A stretch of DNA of 64,000 bases from Pseudomonas sp. TMP9. GTDB taxonomy: Bacteria > Pseudomonadota > Gammaproteobacteria > Pseudomonadales > Pseudomonadaceae. Of the stretch, positions 35,003 through 44,572 are shown in pieces. The first letter of the stretch is position 1, and each line of letters begins with the position of its first letter. The stretch spans positions 2,150,001-2,214,000 of the forward strand of contig NZ_CP149803.1 of the NCBI RefSeq assembly GCF_037943105.1. Direction: 5' to 3'. A program made the position numbers and the translations under genes. The notes under the pieces were generated by a model. It did not search any database and was not told where the DNA came from. It saw nothing but the letters and a program-made list of their open reading frames with translations.

Positions 35003-36037
35003 ATGCAAATCGGTATGATCGGCCTCGGCCGCATGGGTGCCAGTATGGTCACCCGCCTGCTACGCGGCGGCCATGACTGTGTTGTGCATGACCATGGGTC
35101 TGAAAACATCGCACGCCTGAGCGCACTCGGCGCCACGGGCAGCGCATCGCTCATGCAATTTGTTGACTTATTACAGGCACCCCGCGTGGTTTGGCTGATG
35201 GTCCCGGCGGCGGCCGTCGACGCCCTGCTGGAACAACTGACGCCGCTGCTGCAAGCGGGTGACATGGTTATTGATGGCGGCAATTCGCATTACCACGACG
35301 ACCTGCGCCGCGCCGAGGCCTTGGCGACGTTAGGCATTGCCCACGTGGACGTCGGCACCAGCGGCGGCGTTGCTGGTCTGCAGCGCGGCTACTGCTTGAT
35401 GATCGGCGGCGCCAATGAGTCGGTACAGCACCTCGCCCCGCTGTTTGTCACCTTAGCCCCCGGCGCTGGCAGCGCAGCGCCCACACCGGGCCGCCAAGCG
35501 GGGCCAAGCAGCGCCGACCAAGGTTGGCTGCACTGCGGGCCGCATGGCGCCGGGCACTTCGTGAAAATGGTGCACAACGGCATTGAGTACGGGGTGATGG
35601 CCGCCTATGCCGAAGGGCTTAACATCCTGCACAACGCCAATGTCGGCATGCGCGAGCATGCCGTGGATGCTGAAACCGCACCGTTGCGACAACCCGCGCA
35701 TTATCAATACCAAATGGACCTGCCCGAGATCGCTGAAGTTTGGCGCCGCGGCAGTGTGATCGGCTCATGGTTGCTGGACCTCACGGCCGAGGCGCTAGCG
35801 GCCGACCCAACCTTGACCGGCTATGCAGGGCGCGTTTCTGATTCCGGCGAAGGTCGCTGGACTGTTCAAGCGGCCATCGATGAAGGCGTGCCCACGCCGG
35901 TGTTGAGTGCGGCGTTGTACGCGCGCTTTAGCTCGCGGGGCCAGGCTGATTTTGCCAACCGCGTGCAGTCAGCAATGCGCCATGAGTTCGGCGGCCACGT
36001 CGAGAAGCCCGACCAAGACCCACAGTCGGAGTCTTAA
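35003..36037 (+). CDS. gnd: 6-phosphogluconate dehydrogenase, short (YqeC-type)
   Basis: 344 residues, the short class rather than the 470-residue E. coli type. N-terminal Rossmann motif [49 protein letters not shown] and the catalytic region [18 protein letters not shown] are in place. Oxidises 6-phosphogluconate to ribulose 5-phosphate with NAD(P)+ reduction. It overlaps nothing but ends 1 bp before the zwf start codon. A Ser/Pro-rich insert ([19 protein letters not shown]) around 155-173 is less usual. Confidence 0.93.
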   Translation: MQIGMIGLGRMGASMVTRLLRGGHDCVVHDHGSENIARLSALGATGSASLMQFVDLLQAPRVVWLMVPAAAVDALLEQLTPLLQAGDMVIDGGNSHYHDDLRRAEALATLGIAHVDVGTSGGVAGLQRGYCLMIGGANESVQHLAPLFVTLAPGAGSAAPTPGRQAGPSSADQGWLHCGPHGAGHFVKMVHNGIEYGVMAAYAEGLNILHNANVGMREHAVDAETAPLRQPAHYQYQMDLPEIAEVWRRGSVIGSWLLDLTAEALAADPTLTGYAGRVSDSGEGRWTVQAAIDEGVPTPVLSAALYARFSSRGQADFANRVQSAMRHEFGGHVEKPDQDPQSES

Positions 36038-36038
36038 A

Positions 36039-37442
36039 ATGATCCCTACCGCCACAGACCCGCACGCACACCCTGCCGATGCATTGGTCGTTTTCGGCGC
36101 CACCGGTGATCTGGCCTACAAGAAAATTTTCCCGGCGCTGTACGCCATGTGTCAGCGCGGTACGCTGACGATGCCGGTGATCGGTGTGGCCTCATCTACT
36201 TGGGATGTCGAGCAACTGCGTACGCGGGTGCGCGAAAGCATTCAGCAGATGGACGGCGAGGTTGATTGCGCGGCGTTGCAATGCCTCTTGTCAGCGCTGC
36301 AGTACGTCAGCGGCGACTACGCAGACGCGAGCACTTTCACGGGGCTGCAACAAGAACTGCGCGGTGCGCAGCGTCCAGCCTTTTACTTGGCCATCCCACC
36401 GGCATTATTTCCCACCGTAATCAATGGCCTCAAAACCGCCGGGCTGGCTGATGGCGGCCGGTTGATCGTGGAAAAACCATTCGGCCGTGATCTGGCTTCT
36501 GCGCGCGCGCTTAACCAGGTCGCACTGGAGGCCTTTTGTGAGAACGCGATCTTCCGCATCGATCACTTTTTAGGCAAAGAAGCGATCATGAATATTTTGT
36601 ATTTCCGCTTTGCCAACTCCTTTCTTGAGCCAATCTGGAACCGCAACCACATCGAAAGTGTGCAGATCACTTTGGCCGAACAGTTCGGCATTGAGGGCCG
36701 CGGCGCGTTCTACGAGAGCGCGGGGTGCCTGCGTGATGTGATGCAGAATCACTTGTTCCAGATTGTCGCGCTATTGGCGATGGAACCCCCGGCGAGCCGC
36801 GATTACGAAGCGGTGCACCGGCATAAAACTGATGTGTTCAGCGCCATGCGCCCGTTGGGTGCTGATGACATTTTGCGCGGGCAGTACCAAGGTTACCGCG
36901 ATGAGCCACAGGTCGCCCATGACTCGGATGTTGAGACCTTTTGCGCCCTGCGCGTGCATATCGATTCTTGGCGTTGGGGTGACGTGCCGTGGTACTTGCG
37001 CGCTGGCAAGTGCCTGCCGCTGACTGCCTGTGAGGTGGTGGTGCGGCTCAAGCCACCGCCGCAAAACCTATTCGGCGACGCGGCCATGGCCGACACCGCC
37101 AACACCCTGCGCTTTCATCTGTCGCCGCACTCAACCATCGCGCTAACCGCCAGGGTTAAGCGCGCTGGCAAAGAATTTATCGGCGATACACGTGAGTTCA
37201 CCTTGCTTGATGAAGAACCGGGCGAGCAGTCGCCCTATGAGCGTTTGTTAACGGATGCCATCAATGGCGACAGCGCGTTGTTTGCCCGCGAAGACGCCAT
37301 TGAGGCGGCGTGGGCCGTGGTCGAGCCGGTGCTGATCGAGCCTCCACCGGTGGACGTGTACGCCCCTGGCTCATGGGGCCCAGACGCCGCCGAGTCGTTT
37401 ATCGCAGGCACAGGTGGCTGGCACAACCCCACACTCACCTAA
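36039..37442 (+). CDS. zwf: Glucose-6-phosphate 1-dehydrogenase
   Basis: 467 residues. NADP-binding [21 protein letters not shown], the catalytic [21 protein letters not shown], and [22 protein letters not shown] are clear. Converts glucose 6-phosphate to 6-phosphogluconolactone, feeding Gnd or the Entner-Doudoroff path. ATG 36039 right after the gnd stop; the open frame reaches 35907 within gnd, which is not used. No pgl is next to it. It is convergent with the cytochrome genes. Confidence 0.95.
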   Translation: MIPTATDPHAHPADALVVFGATGDLAYKKIFPALYAMCQRGTLTMPVIGVASSTWDVEQLRTRVRESIQQMDGEVDCAALQCLLSALQYVSGDYADASTFTGLQQELRGAQRPAFYLAIPPALFPTVINGLKTAGLADGGRLIVEKPFGRDLASARALNQVALEAFCENAIFRIDHFLGKEAIMNILYFRFANSFLEPIWNRNHIESVQITLAEQFGIEGRGAFYESAGCLRDVMQNHLFQIVALLAMEPPASRDYEAVHRHKTDVFSAMRPLGADDILRGQYQGYRDEPQVAHDSDVETFCALRVHIDSWRWGDVPWYLRAGKCLPLTACEVVVRLKPPPQNLFGDAAMADTANTLRFHLSPHSTIALTARVKRAGKEFIGDTREFTLLDEEPGEQSPYERLLTDAINGDSALFAREDAIEAAWAVVEPVLIEPPPVDVYAPGSWGPDAAESFIAGTGGWHNPTLT

Positions 37443-37507
37443 CGCTCAGGGCATGCGCCCACACCCCGCCCTGACTCACATCAACTAAGCCAAGGCCGCT
37501 GGTTTAG

Positions 37508-38434
37508 TTAAATGCCCTTACCGAGCACCTGCCCGTTGACGGTTTTACCGTAGAGGCTGACGCCGTCGTTGGCGTGATAGGTTTCGCGGGTTTTTTCGAC
37601 CGAGCCATCGATCAAACGCGGGTCTTGCGGGCGCTCATGGCTGTTCATAAATGCCGCCACATGCCAGGCGTCGGCATCCGACAAGGTGCCGCCTTTGCCC
37701 AGCGGCATATTGCCCTTGATAAACGCCGCTGCGGTGTTGATCCGGTGCATACCGGCACCCCAATTGAATGAATCCGCGCCCCACAGCGGCGGGAATACGT
37801 ACTCCGCGCCGGCCTTCTGCCCCTCGCCGCGCGGACCGTGGCACACCGCGCATTGCGCGGCATAAATCTGCCCACCTTGAGCAAGGTCAAAGCCATCAGC
37901 GGGGGGCGACACTGGTGCATAGCCACGGCCCGGCAACTCCTGCCCAATGGGTGCACCGGTGGCCAGCCAGTAGGAATAAGCCGACAGAGCCGCGATTACC
38001 GGGCTGTCCGCGGCCGGCGCTTTGCCGTTCATGCTGTACTGGAAGCAGCCCTGCAAGCGCTCGGCATAGCTGTTGACCTTGTCATTCTTTTTTCGGTACG
38101 CCGGGTACAGGGTGTACGCCGCCCACAGTGGCGCGGAGTTGGCTTTACGGCCTTGGTCAAGGTGGCAATTGGTGCAGGCGAGGCCGTTACCAACATATTC
38201 CGGCGCATATTTTTTGGTTTCAACGAAGATGGCGCGGCCTTGCTGCACCAGCTTGCCAAATGCGTTATCCGGCAGCTCACTCTCCACCGGCGGCTGGAAG
38301 GGGTGGCTGTTAGCCGGGTCATACGCGCGGGTGGGGGTTGGCGACTGATCGCCCAAGACGAGGGTCTCGGCATGAGCGGGAATGGCAAGTGCGATCAGCA
38401 GCAAGCTAGCGATGGAGGCGTTGGAAGCGTTCAT
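37508..38434 (-). CDS. tsdA: Thiosulfate dehydrogenase, dihaem cytochrome c
   Basis: 308 residues. Sec signal peptide (cleaved after PAHA), haem 1 at C87-T-N-C90-H91 and haem 2 at C195-A-V-C198-H199. C130 in RLQGCFQYSMNG matches the unusual Cys ligand of haem 1 in TsdA, and M-P-L-G after haem 2 fits the second ligand. It joins two thiosulfates to tetrathionate (or the reverse) in the periplasm. It overlaps tsdB by 4 nt. The Cys ligand makes the TsdA call stronger than a generic cytochrome c. Confidence 0.88.
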   Translation of the reverse strand: MNASNASIASLLLIALAIPAHAETLVLGDQSPTPTRAYDPANSHPFQPPVESELPDNAFGKLVQQGRAIFVETKKYAPEYVGNGLACTNCHLDQGRKANSAPLWAAYTLYPAYRKKNDKVNSYAERLQGCFQYSMNGKAPAADSPVIAALSAYSYWLATGAPIGQELPGRGYAPVSPPADGFDLAQGGQIYAAQCAVCHGPRGEGQKAGAEYVFPPLWGADSFNWGAGMHRINTAAAFIKGNMPLGKGGTLSDADAWHVAAFMNSHERPQDPRLIDGSVEKTRETYHANDGVSLYGKTVNGQVLGKGI

Positions 38435-39078
38435 CTTGCTGCTCCTGTGTCGGTCAAGTTGGCGAAATATGCCGAGACGGCGTTGATCTCATCAACGCTC
38501 AGGCTGCGGGCGATGTGCCCCATTAAATCGTTCGGGTCATTCTTACGAGTGCCCTGCTGCCAAGCGATTAGCTGCGCAGACAGGTACTGAGCAGACTGCC
38601 CAACCAGCGCCGGAAAGGCTTCGCCGACACCCACACCACTTGGTCCGTGGCAGGCGACGCATTCAGGAATATTGCGCGCCCACGCGCCACGCAACGCAAG
38701 TACAGCGCCCGGCCCCTCGGCTATAGCGGCGCGGCTGATACGCGCGACGGACGGTGACGGTTTGTTGGCTAGCAGCGTCGTCACGGCGGCCACCTCTTCA
38801 GCACTTAAGGCCGCTGCAATGGGTTGCATAATTGGATTGGCGCGCTGACCAGAAGCGAAATCAGCCAGCTGTTTAATCATGTAGCCGGCGGACAACCCCG
38901 CAAGTCGTGGGAAACCAGCGGCGGCTAAGCCCTCGCCCTCAGCACCGTGGCAGCTGACACACGCCATCGCGGCAGGGTTAGCGCCGCCTTTGGCATAAAT
39001 GGCAGCCGGGGATGCGGCGTGGGTGGCCACTGACGCTACTAAAAGAAGCCCTGCAAGGAGCCAGCAAGGGACGTTCAT
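38431..39078 (-). CDS. tsdB: Dihaem cytochrome c, TsdA electron acceptor
   Basis: 215 residues. Signal peptide (VATHAA), two cytochrome c4-like halves with haem motifs C40-V-S-C43-H44 and C140-V-A-C143-H144, each with a downstream Met ligand region (NPIMQPIA; DLMGHIARSL). In Pseudomonas stutzeri TsdB is encoded just upstream of TsdA and takes its electrons; the same order and a 4-nt overlap (ATGA) occur here. GGAGG-like site ahead of the ATG. Confidence 0.85.
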   Translation of the reverse strand: MNVPCWLLAGLLLVASVATHAASPAAIYAKGGANPAAMACVSCHGAEGEGLAAAGFPRLAGLSAGYMIKQLADFASGQRANPIMQPIAAALSAEEVAAVTTLLANKPSPSVARISRAAIAEGPGAVLALRGAWARNIPECVACHGPSGVGVGEAFPALVGQSAQYLSAQLIAWQQGTRKNDPNDLMGHIARSLSVDEINAVSAYFANLTDTGAAR

Positions 39079-39927
39079 ATAGCCTCCACATCATGTCCGG
39101 TTAACAGCACGGGCCGCTTGTGTAGTGGTTAATGCATCACCGGCAGCGCCCCAAAATTTAGAGGGCTTGGTGATAGGGTCGGTACTTGCCGACTCAATCT
39201 GTAACCGGTGCAATGGCAGTACGACCTGTGTGATGGTTTTTGTGCATGCCCGCAGGCCGTGGCTTCTGTGTCGAAAGTGATCATCGTAGACTCCTTAAGA
39301 GCAGTCGATGATTCAACGTTCAGGCGAGGCCAAGCAATCCATTGGCTTCAGCACCGAGACTTCCATTATGAGCAGCTGAATCAGATCTCACACCCCGTTG
39401 TGGTTATCGCCAAGAGTCTTCGATAACGAAAATGCGCAACACTCACCACTCAGTTGCAGATGATCCACCTCGTCAAGGCGGCTGGTCTGTTCGCTGTCAC
39501 ACCTAGGCCAACAATTGGATCCACATCTTTGCTAACCCTGCCGCAGCATCTCGCCATGCTGATAAGTACGCGAGTCAGCGGGCCGTCTGATTTGTTGTGT
39601 CATGCAAATCATTGTTGGCGGGCAAGGCAGTAATTGGCCGCTCAGTGCTTCAAGACTGGAGCGACTGATACCAGTCAGTTTATGGCATGAACGGCCAACT
39701 CTCCATAACGGTCGCAGCGCGAAGGAAAACAGTCACTCACAATGCAGTGAGTTGGTTTAACTTAGTGGCCGGTTTGTTTATTAAATGCAATCAATTCGCC
39801 TCAATTTTTACGCTGCGGGCAGCTTGAGAAGAATCAGAAGGCAAGCATCGCCTCGATGCCAGAACACCCAATTTATTCCACGCCATACCTACTCTGCTGC
39901 AAGCGTTGACTCCACAAAGGTTTAGCC
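39079..39927. other. Intergenic stretch without recognised gene
   Basis: About 850 bp between tsdB and the broken sensor gene. Open frames are at most about 75 codons and none carries a familiar motif or good ribosome binding site. It should hold the tsdBA promoter; it may also contain decayed sequence. No Anr box, tRNA or repeat was found. Confidence 0.45.
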
Positions 39928-41271
39928 ATGATAGAAGCACCCATTCCTGACTCCGAAGAGGCCCGCTTGCGTGCCCTTCACCAACTCGAAATTCTCGATA
40001 CGGAAGTCGAAGAAGGGTTTGACTCAATTGTCAAAGCTGCAGCATTAGTGTGCGGCGCACCTGTATCACTGGTCAGCCTTGTCGATGCCGACCGGCAGTG
40101 GTTCAAAGCCAGTATTGGGCTAGGCGATGTCAAAGAAACGCAGCGCCACGGCTCATTTTGTTCGCATGCCATTTTGCAGAATATTTTTTTGAAGTGCCAA
40201 ATGCGTTAGAGGACCAACGCTTTCACGACAACCCAATGGTTACCGGTGATGCGCATATCCGCTTTTATGCCGCCGCACCTTTGGTTGCGGCGGGTGGCGC
40301 ACTAGTAGGTGAGCTCTGCGTCATTGACCATGTGCCGCGCACACTCAGCGCGCTGCAACAGCAGGTGCTACTGCAATTAGCCAAGGCAGCTAGTCAGTTA
40401 ATGGAGATGCGCCGCATGGCTCGTCATGCCGAGCACAACGCAGCGCAGTTTCAGGCCTTAAGTGAGGCCTCGCCCTTGGGCATTTATGCAGCAGACCCCC
40501 AGGGGGTATGCACCTATACCAATGCGATCTGGCAGCGGGTTTTCGGCATGACCGCAGCGCAAAGCCTGGGTGCCGGATGGACCGCCACCCTGCACCCGGA
40601 GGATGCGCCCCAGGTATTTAGCCATTGGCAGGCTTGTGCTGAATCTGGCCTGGCGTTCGACATGGACTTTCGCATCTACCAGCCAGGTGGATCGCTGCGC
40701 GTTGTGCACAGCAAGGCCGGCCAGATACTCGATGCACAATGGCAACGAACCGGCTACGTCGGCACAGTTGAAGACATAACCGAGCAATCCAAGGCGAAGC
40801 ACGCGACCCAGTCGCTGCTTAGCATGATCAAAAACCACTTCATCGTCACGGTATCTGACCTGCAGGGCCGAATCAGCGAGGTGAATGACGCTTTTTGCGC
40901 TATCAGCGGCTACTCGCGCTCAGAGCTGTTGGATCAAGACCACCGCATGTTGAACTCAGGCGTTCACCCCAAACCATTCTTTGCCCACCTTTGGCAAACG
41001 CTGGAGAAGGGCGAGTCGTGGCAAGGCGTGATATGTAATCGCAAAAAAGACGGTGGGATGTATTGGGCCGATACCGTCATAGCACCGCTCAGAGGTGCGG
41101 ACGGCGAAATCGAACACTATGTTTCTGTGAGTCGCGATGTATCACAACGCAAACAGATTGAAGATCAACTGAGCAAGAGCCAGCTCTTTCTCGACCGAAC
41201 GGGTCGCATGGCAGGCGTCGGCGGATGGGAGATCGACCTGCGCGTGAACAGCGTGTACTGGTCTGACGAAA
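39928..41271 (+). pseudogene. GAF-PAS-PAS sensor protein, frameshifted and 3'-truncated
   Basis: Begins MIEAPIPDSEEARLRALHQL, typical of GAF-domain diguanylate cyclases and sensor kinases. The GAF domain runs to FCSHAILQN, then the frame shifts in a run of seven T (40184-40190); one more T would give N-I-F-F-E-V-PNALED, the expected GAF continuation. After it come PAS (about 40450-40790), a second PAS/PAC (40830-41150), then the start of a third (GRMAGVGGWEIDLRVNSVYWSDE) that ends abruptly at about 41271, where the neighbouring efflux cluster begins. No GGDEF or kinase domain remains. Confidence 0.82.
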
Positions 41272-42753
41272 CTAGGGGCTATTCACACCGCCCAGTGACT
41301 TGAAGACTGTTACCCAGGAGGAGGCCAGCGCAAACGCAAACTGTTCGCTGCGATCGCGCAAGCGCTGTTCAGAGCGTTGCGCCTCTAACCAACTGCTGGC
41401 ATCACTCAGACCTGCCCGATACTGTGTTTCAAAGACTGCAGACGCTTCCAATTGTGACTGCAATGCTAGAGATATCGCACGCGCTGATCGATTGCCTTGC
41501 GCCACGTCAGCGAGCGCTGCGTCAGCTTCGATATAGGCACGATGTACAACTTGTCGATACTTGGCCACGGCCTCCTGCTGCACTGCCGCTGCGCTCCCTC
41601 GGTCTGCCGCCAATCGCCCACCGTCGAAGAAGTTCCAGCTGATTCCGCCCGCCAACATGCCCACTGCTGCGCCAGGGCCGGTCAAGGCGCTGAATGTCCC
41701 GCCAGCAAGCCCAGCAGTAGCGTCAACTTTGAGTGTCGGCCATATCGCTGCGTTGACGGATTCGACATCTGCACCTGCTGCGCGCATCAATGCCTCAGCT
41801 TGCAGCACATCGGGCCTGCGGCTTAGCAGCTCTACAGGAAGCACTGCCCCTACAGTCAGATTCAGTGGCTTAGTTCCTGGGGCCGCGGCAAGTTGATCGG
41901 CTAGTTCCGATGGCGTGCCATGCAACAGCATGCCCAGCGCAGCGAGGATTGATGTCATGCTCGAGCGAAGCGCGACCTCATCCGCCTGAACTTCTTGCAA
42001 CTGGGCCCGTGCTCGCAAGCTGTCTGCAGGCATGGCAAGACCCGCATCGGTTCGTACCTGTGCAATCTCTGCGAGGCTCTGCGCCGATGCAACAGCGCTC
42101 TGTGCAACTTTGAGCCGCGCCTGTACTGATCTTGCAGCTAAGGTTTGTCGAACCACCTCCGCACTGACGATTAAGCGCACGCCCATTTGATCCGCTTGAG
42201 AAGCTTCTACACGTTCGCCTGCCGCGCGACTTGCCGCGCCTAGGCGGTCAAACAAATCAATCTCCCAACTGAGGCTCCCCTGGGTAGTGAGGGTACTAAT
42301 CGTGCGCGCAGAGCCCGTCAAGGACTCCTCCTGCGAAGAGCGCTGTCGTGAGGCTAGTGTGTCGAGTTGCAGGGTTGGTGAGGTCTCGGCCTTAGCTCGC
42401 TCGAATAGGGCACGCGCCCGCAGCAAACGCGCATGCGCAATCCCGATATCACTATTTCTTTTCAAGGCCTCGTCAACCCAGCGGTCGATCAAAGGATCAG
42501 CAAAGCGGGTCCACCATCGGTCCAAGGTATCCGGCGCGATGCTGGGTTGCAGCGATGTCTGAAACTGTGTTGTGTCAGAGAACGCCGGTGCCATTTCCGC
42601 GCGCGCTGATGCCACCGCCGTGGCAGATGCGCTGGAAGGTGCGGTTGCACAAGCACTGATCGAAAAAACGACAGTGAGCCCAACAGCATGAATCCACAGG
42701 CGCTTAGGAGAACCCATGACATTACGCATCGCGAGGCAAGTGGCACCGATCAT
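41272..42753 (-). CDS. Outer-membrane efflux lipoprotein, NodT/OprM family
   Basis: 493 residues, TolC-like channel. Lipobox VVFSISAC (Cys about 35), two repeated helical/barrel halves, with the conserved LSWEIDLFDRLGAASRAAGERVEAS and the second-half GGISWNFFDGGRLAADRGSA. It starts with ATGA overlap on the upstream HlyD-like gene, so it is translated with it. It forms the exit duct for the ABC/HlyD pump. The gene's 3' end touches the broken sensor gene, which marks the edge of the cluster. Confidence 0.9.
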   Translation of the reverse strand: MIGATCLAMRNVMGSPKRLWIHAVGLTVVFSISACATAPSSASATAVASARAEMAPAFSDTTQFQTSLQPSIAPDTLDRWWTRFADPLIDRWVDEALKRNSDIGIAHARLLRARALFERAKAETSPTLQLDTLASRQRSSQEESLTGSARTISTLTTQGSLSWEIDLFDRLGAASRAAGERVEASQADQMGVRLIVSAEVVRQTLAARSVQARLKVAQSAVASAQSLAEIAQVRTDAGLAMPADSLRARAQLQEVQADEVALRSSMTSILAALGMLLHGTPSELADQLAAAPGTKPLNLTVGAVLPVELLSRRPDVLQAEALMRAAGADVESVNAAIWPTLKVDATAGLAGGTFSALTGPGAAVGMLAGGISWNFFDGGRLAADRGSAAAVQQEAVAKYRQVVHRAYIEADAALADVAQGNRSARAISLALQSQLEASAVFETQYRAGLSDASSWLEAQRSEQRLRDRSEQFAFALASSWVTVFKSLGGVNSP

Positions 42754-43772
42754 CGCGGCGCCCCTGCAGGCCAGCCGATGACATAGGCGTCTACCTGCTG
42801 GCCCACGAAGAAGCCGGCCGTCCCGGGTGGCAGTTTGAAGATCAGCTGCAACACCCGTGTGTCCACGCGTTCGTCAGCCGCATTGTTGAGCGATCGCTTA
42901 GGCTTGACGAGCGGCTCGAATCGCACGAAATCACCTTGCACCGATACCCCCGAAGCGCCGCGGGGCGAGACGGTTACTGTGAAGCCGGACGCCGTCGTCG
43001 CGACCTTGCCGCTGTCCCCGTCCTTCAGCCCCAGTCGCGGGATGTCGGCCTCGTCGATGTCCACTCGCACATGCAGCGGGGAAATGCGCCCGATGGTCAA
43101 CAGCGCCTGGCCGGGCTGACCCGTGGTGGACGCTGCAGCATATTGACCCGGACGAGCCCGCACCTCCAACACGGTGGCGTCCATCGGCGCATGCAGTGCG
43201 AATTGGCCTGCCCGAACGCGGGCTGCATTCAGCGCCGCTGCGGCCTCATCCTGTTGCGCTTGGGCCAGGCGCACGCGTGCCTGTGCCTGCTGTGCTGCAC
43301 CTTGGCGGCGCAGTAACTCTTCGCGCGACATGGCGCGGGGGTCGGCTACGCTCTCATAAATCGCCAACAAGCCCTGCTTATCCTGCAGTTCAGCCAGGGC
43401 CAGTTCTGCATTGCGCTGCGCAGTGGCCAAAGCGGACACGCGCAGGGCGACGTCAGCCACGGCGTCCCGGTCGTCGATTTGTACCAGCAACTGCCCCTTG
43501 GTTACTGTTACACCCGGCGCAACGGCGACGCTGCGCACGATGCCGCCCAGTGCGGGCGCCAGTTCCAGCGATTCGCTGGAAGGCTCGATCAAGCCCGTGC
43601 CGGCCACCGTGGTTGCTGCCGATGAGTCTGATCTGCCTGGCTGGCTGGCACTGGGTGCGGCAGCAGGCATGATGGCTGGAGCCCTCGACGCGTCGTTGGG
43701 TTGCCTGGACAGTGACTGCCAGACGGCATAGCCGATCAACAGCACGGCCACTGCGGGCAACAGCCACTTCAA
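42750..43772 (-). CDS. HlyD-family periplasmic adaptor (membrane fusion protein)
   Basis: 340 residues. One N-terminal membrane anchor (LLPAVAVLLIGYAVW), lipoyl half (APALGGIVRSVAVAPGVTVTKGQLLVQIDD), long coiled coil (about 100-185, LRRQGAAQQAQARVRLAQAQQDEAAA), second lipoyl half (APMDATVLEVRARPGQYA) and beta-barrel. It resembles DevB-type adaptors of ABC exporters. The start appears to be TTG 43772, with a weak site. Joins the ABC permease to the outer-membrane channel. Confidence 0.87.
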   Translation of the reverse strand: MKWLLPAVAVLLIGYAVWQSLSRQPNDASRAPAIMPAAAPSASQPGRSDSSAATTVAGTGLIEPSSESLELAPALGGIVRSVAVAPGVTVTKGQLLVQIDDRDAVADVALRVSALATAQRNAELALAELQDKQGLLAIYESVADPRAMSREELLRRQGAAQQAQARVRLAQAQQDEAAAALNAARVRAGQFALHAPMDATVLEVRARPGQYAAASTTGQPGQALLTIGRISPLHVRVDIDEADIPRLGLKDGDSGKVATTASGFTVTVSPRGASGVSVQGDFVRFEPLVKPKRSLNNAADERVDTRVLQLIFKLPPGTAGFFVGQQVDAYVIGWPAGAPR

Positions 43773-43789
43773 TACCCATTAGCGGCGTT

Positions 43790-44572
43790 TCATTCAGCGG
43801 TTTCCTCTTTGCTCATGCGTTCATCGGACGGACGATCCGCTTTCGATGCAACCAGCCGTCCGTCTTCCATTTCGACAATGCGGTCGGCGAACTCGTAGAC
43901 GCGGCTGTCATGCGTCACCACGATCACGGCGCGCCCAGGCTGCACAGCCATCGCGCGCAGCAGTTTCATCACCGCATGGCCTGATGCGGCGTCCAGGGCC
44001 GAAGTGGGCTCGTCGCACACCACCAGCCGCGGTCCAGGGGCCAGCGCGCGGGCGATGGCTACGCGCTGCTGCTCGCCACCCGACAGCTTCGATGGCAGCA
44101 GGTTGACTTTGGCTGCCATGCCCAGCTTCGCCAGCATGGCAGCACCCGCTGCGGTGGCTGATTTGCGTGAAGCGCCCGCTGCGGCGAGCGCCAGACCTGC
44201 GTTCTCGGCCGCGGTCAGCGTCGGCAGCAAGTTGAACTGTTGGAAGATGAATCCGACTTCGCGCACGCGAAAGTCCACGAGCGCGCGGCTTGATAGCGAT
44301 GATAAGGGTGTACCGAATAGCTCCACATTGCCGTCTGTGGGCGACAAGATGCCCGCAATGATGGAAACCAGGGTCGTCTTGCCGCAACCCGATGGGCCGA
44401 CCAGCAGCGTTAATTCTCCGGAAGGCAGGGTCAGGTCGACGCCATGCAGGACGCGGTTGCGTTCTTCACCATCGCCGAAGTCCTTGACGATGGATGTGCA
44501 ACGGATGGCCACCGGCGCCGATGCGGCCGGTGCGGGCGTCAAGGCCTTTGTGATGTCTGTGCGCTCAGCCAC
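43790..44572 (-). CDS. ABC exporter ATP-binding protein (MacB/DevA type)
   Basis: About 260 residues. Walker A GPSGCGKTTL, Q-loop FIFQQFNLLPTLTAAEN, signature LSGGEQQRVAIARAL, Walker B VVCDEPTSALD and H-loop VVTHD are complete. It drives the neighbouring FtsX-like permease. The start is uncertain: GTG 44572 overlaps the permease end and gives the family-like length; ATG 44590 and a start at 44632 are also in frame. Neither has a convincing ribosome binding site. Confidence 0.88.
   Translation of the reverse strand: MAERTDITKALTPAPAASAPVAIRCTSIVKDFGDGEERNRVLHGVDLTLPSGELTLLVGPSGCGKTTLVSIIAGILSPTDGNVELFGTPLSSLSSRALVDFRVREVGFIFQQFNLLPTLTAAENAGLALAAAGASRKSATAAGAAMLAKLGMAAKVNLLPSKLSGGEQQRVAIARALAPGPRLVVCDEPTSALDAASGHAVMKLLRAMAVQPGRAVIVVTHDSRVYEFADRIVEMEDGRLVASKADRPSDERMSKEETAE

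Noticed and set aside
35907..36038. N-terminal extension of zwf into gnd
   Set aside because: The glucose-6-phosphate dehydrogenase fold begins shortly after the ATG at 36039; the extension is out-of-frame gnd sequence.
37838..38590. 250-codon open frame on the plus strand
   Set aside because: Antisense to tsdA/tsdB, which carry haem motifs and signal peptides; the frame is a GC-rich shadow without known motifs.
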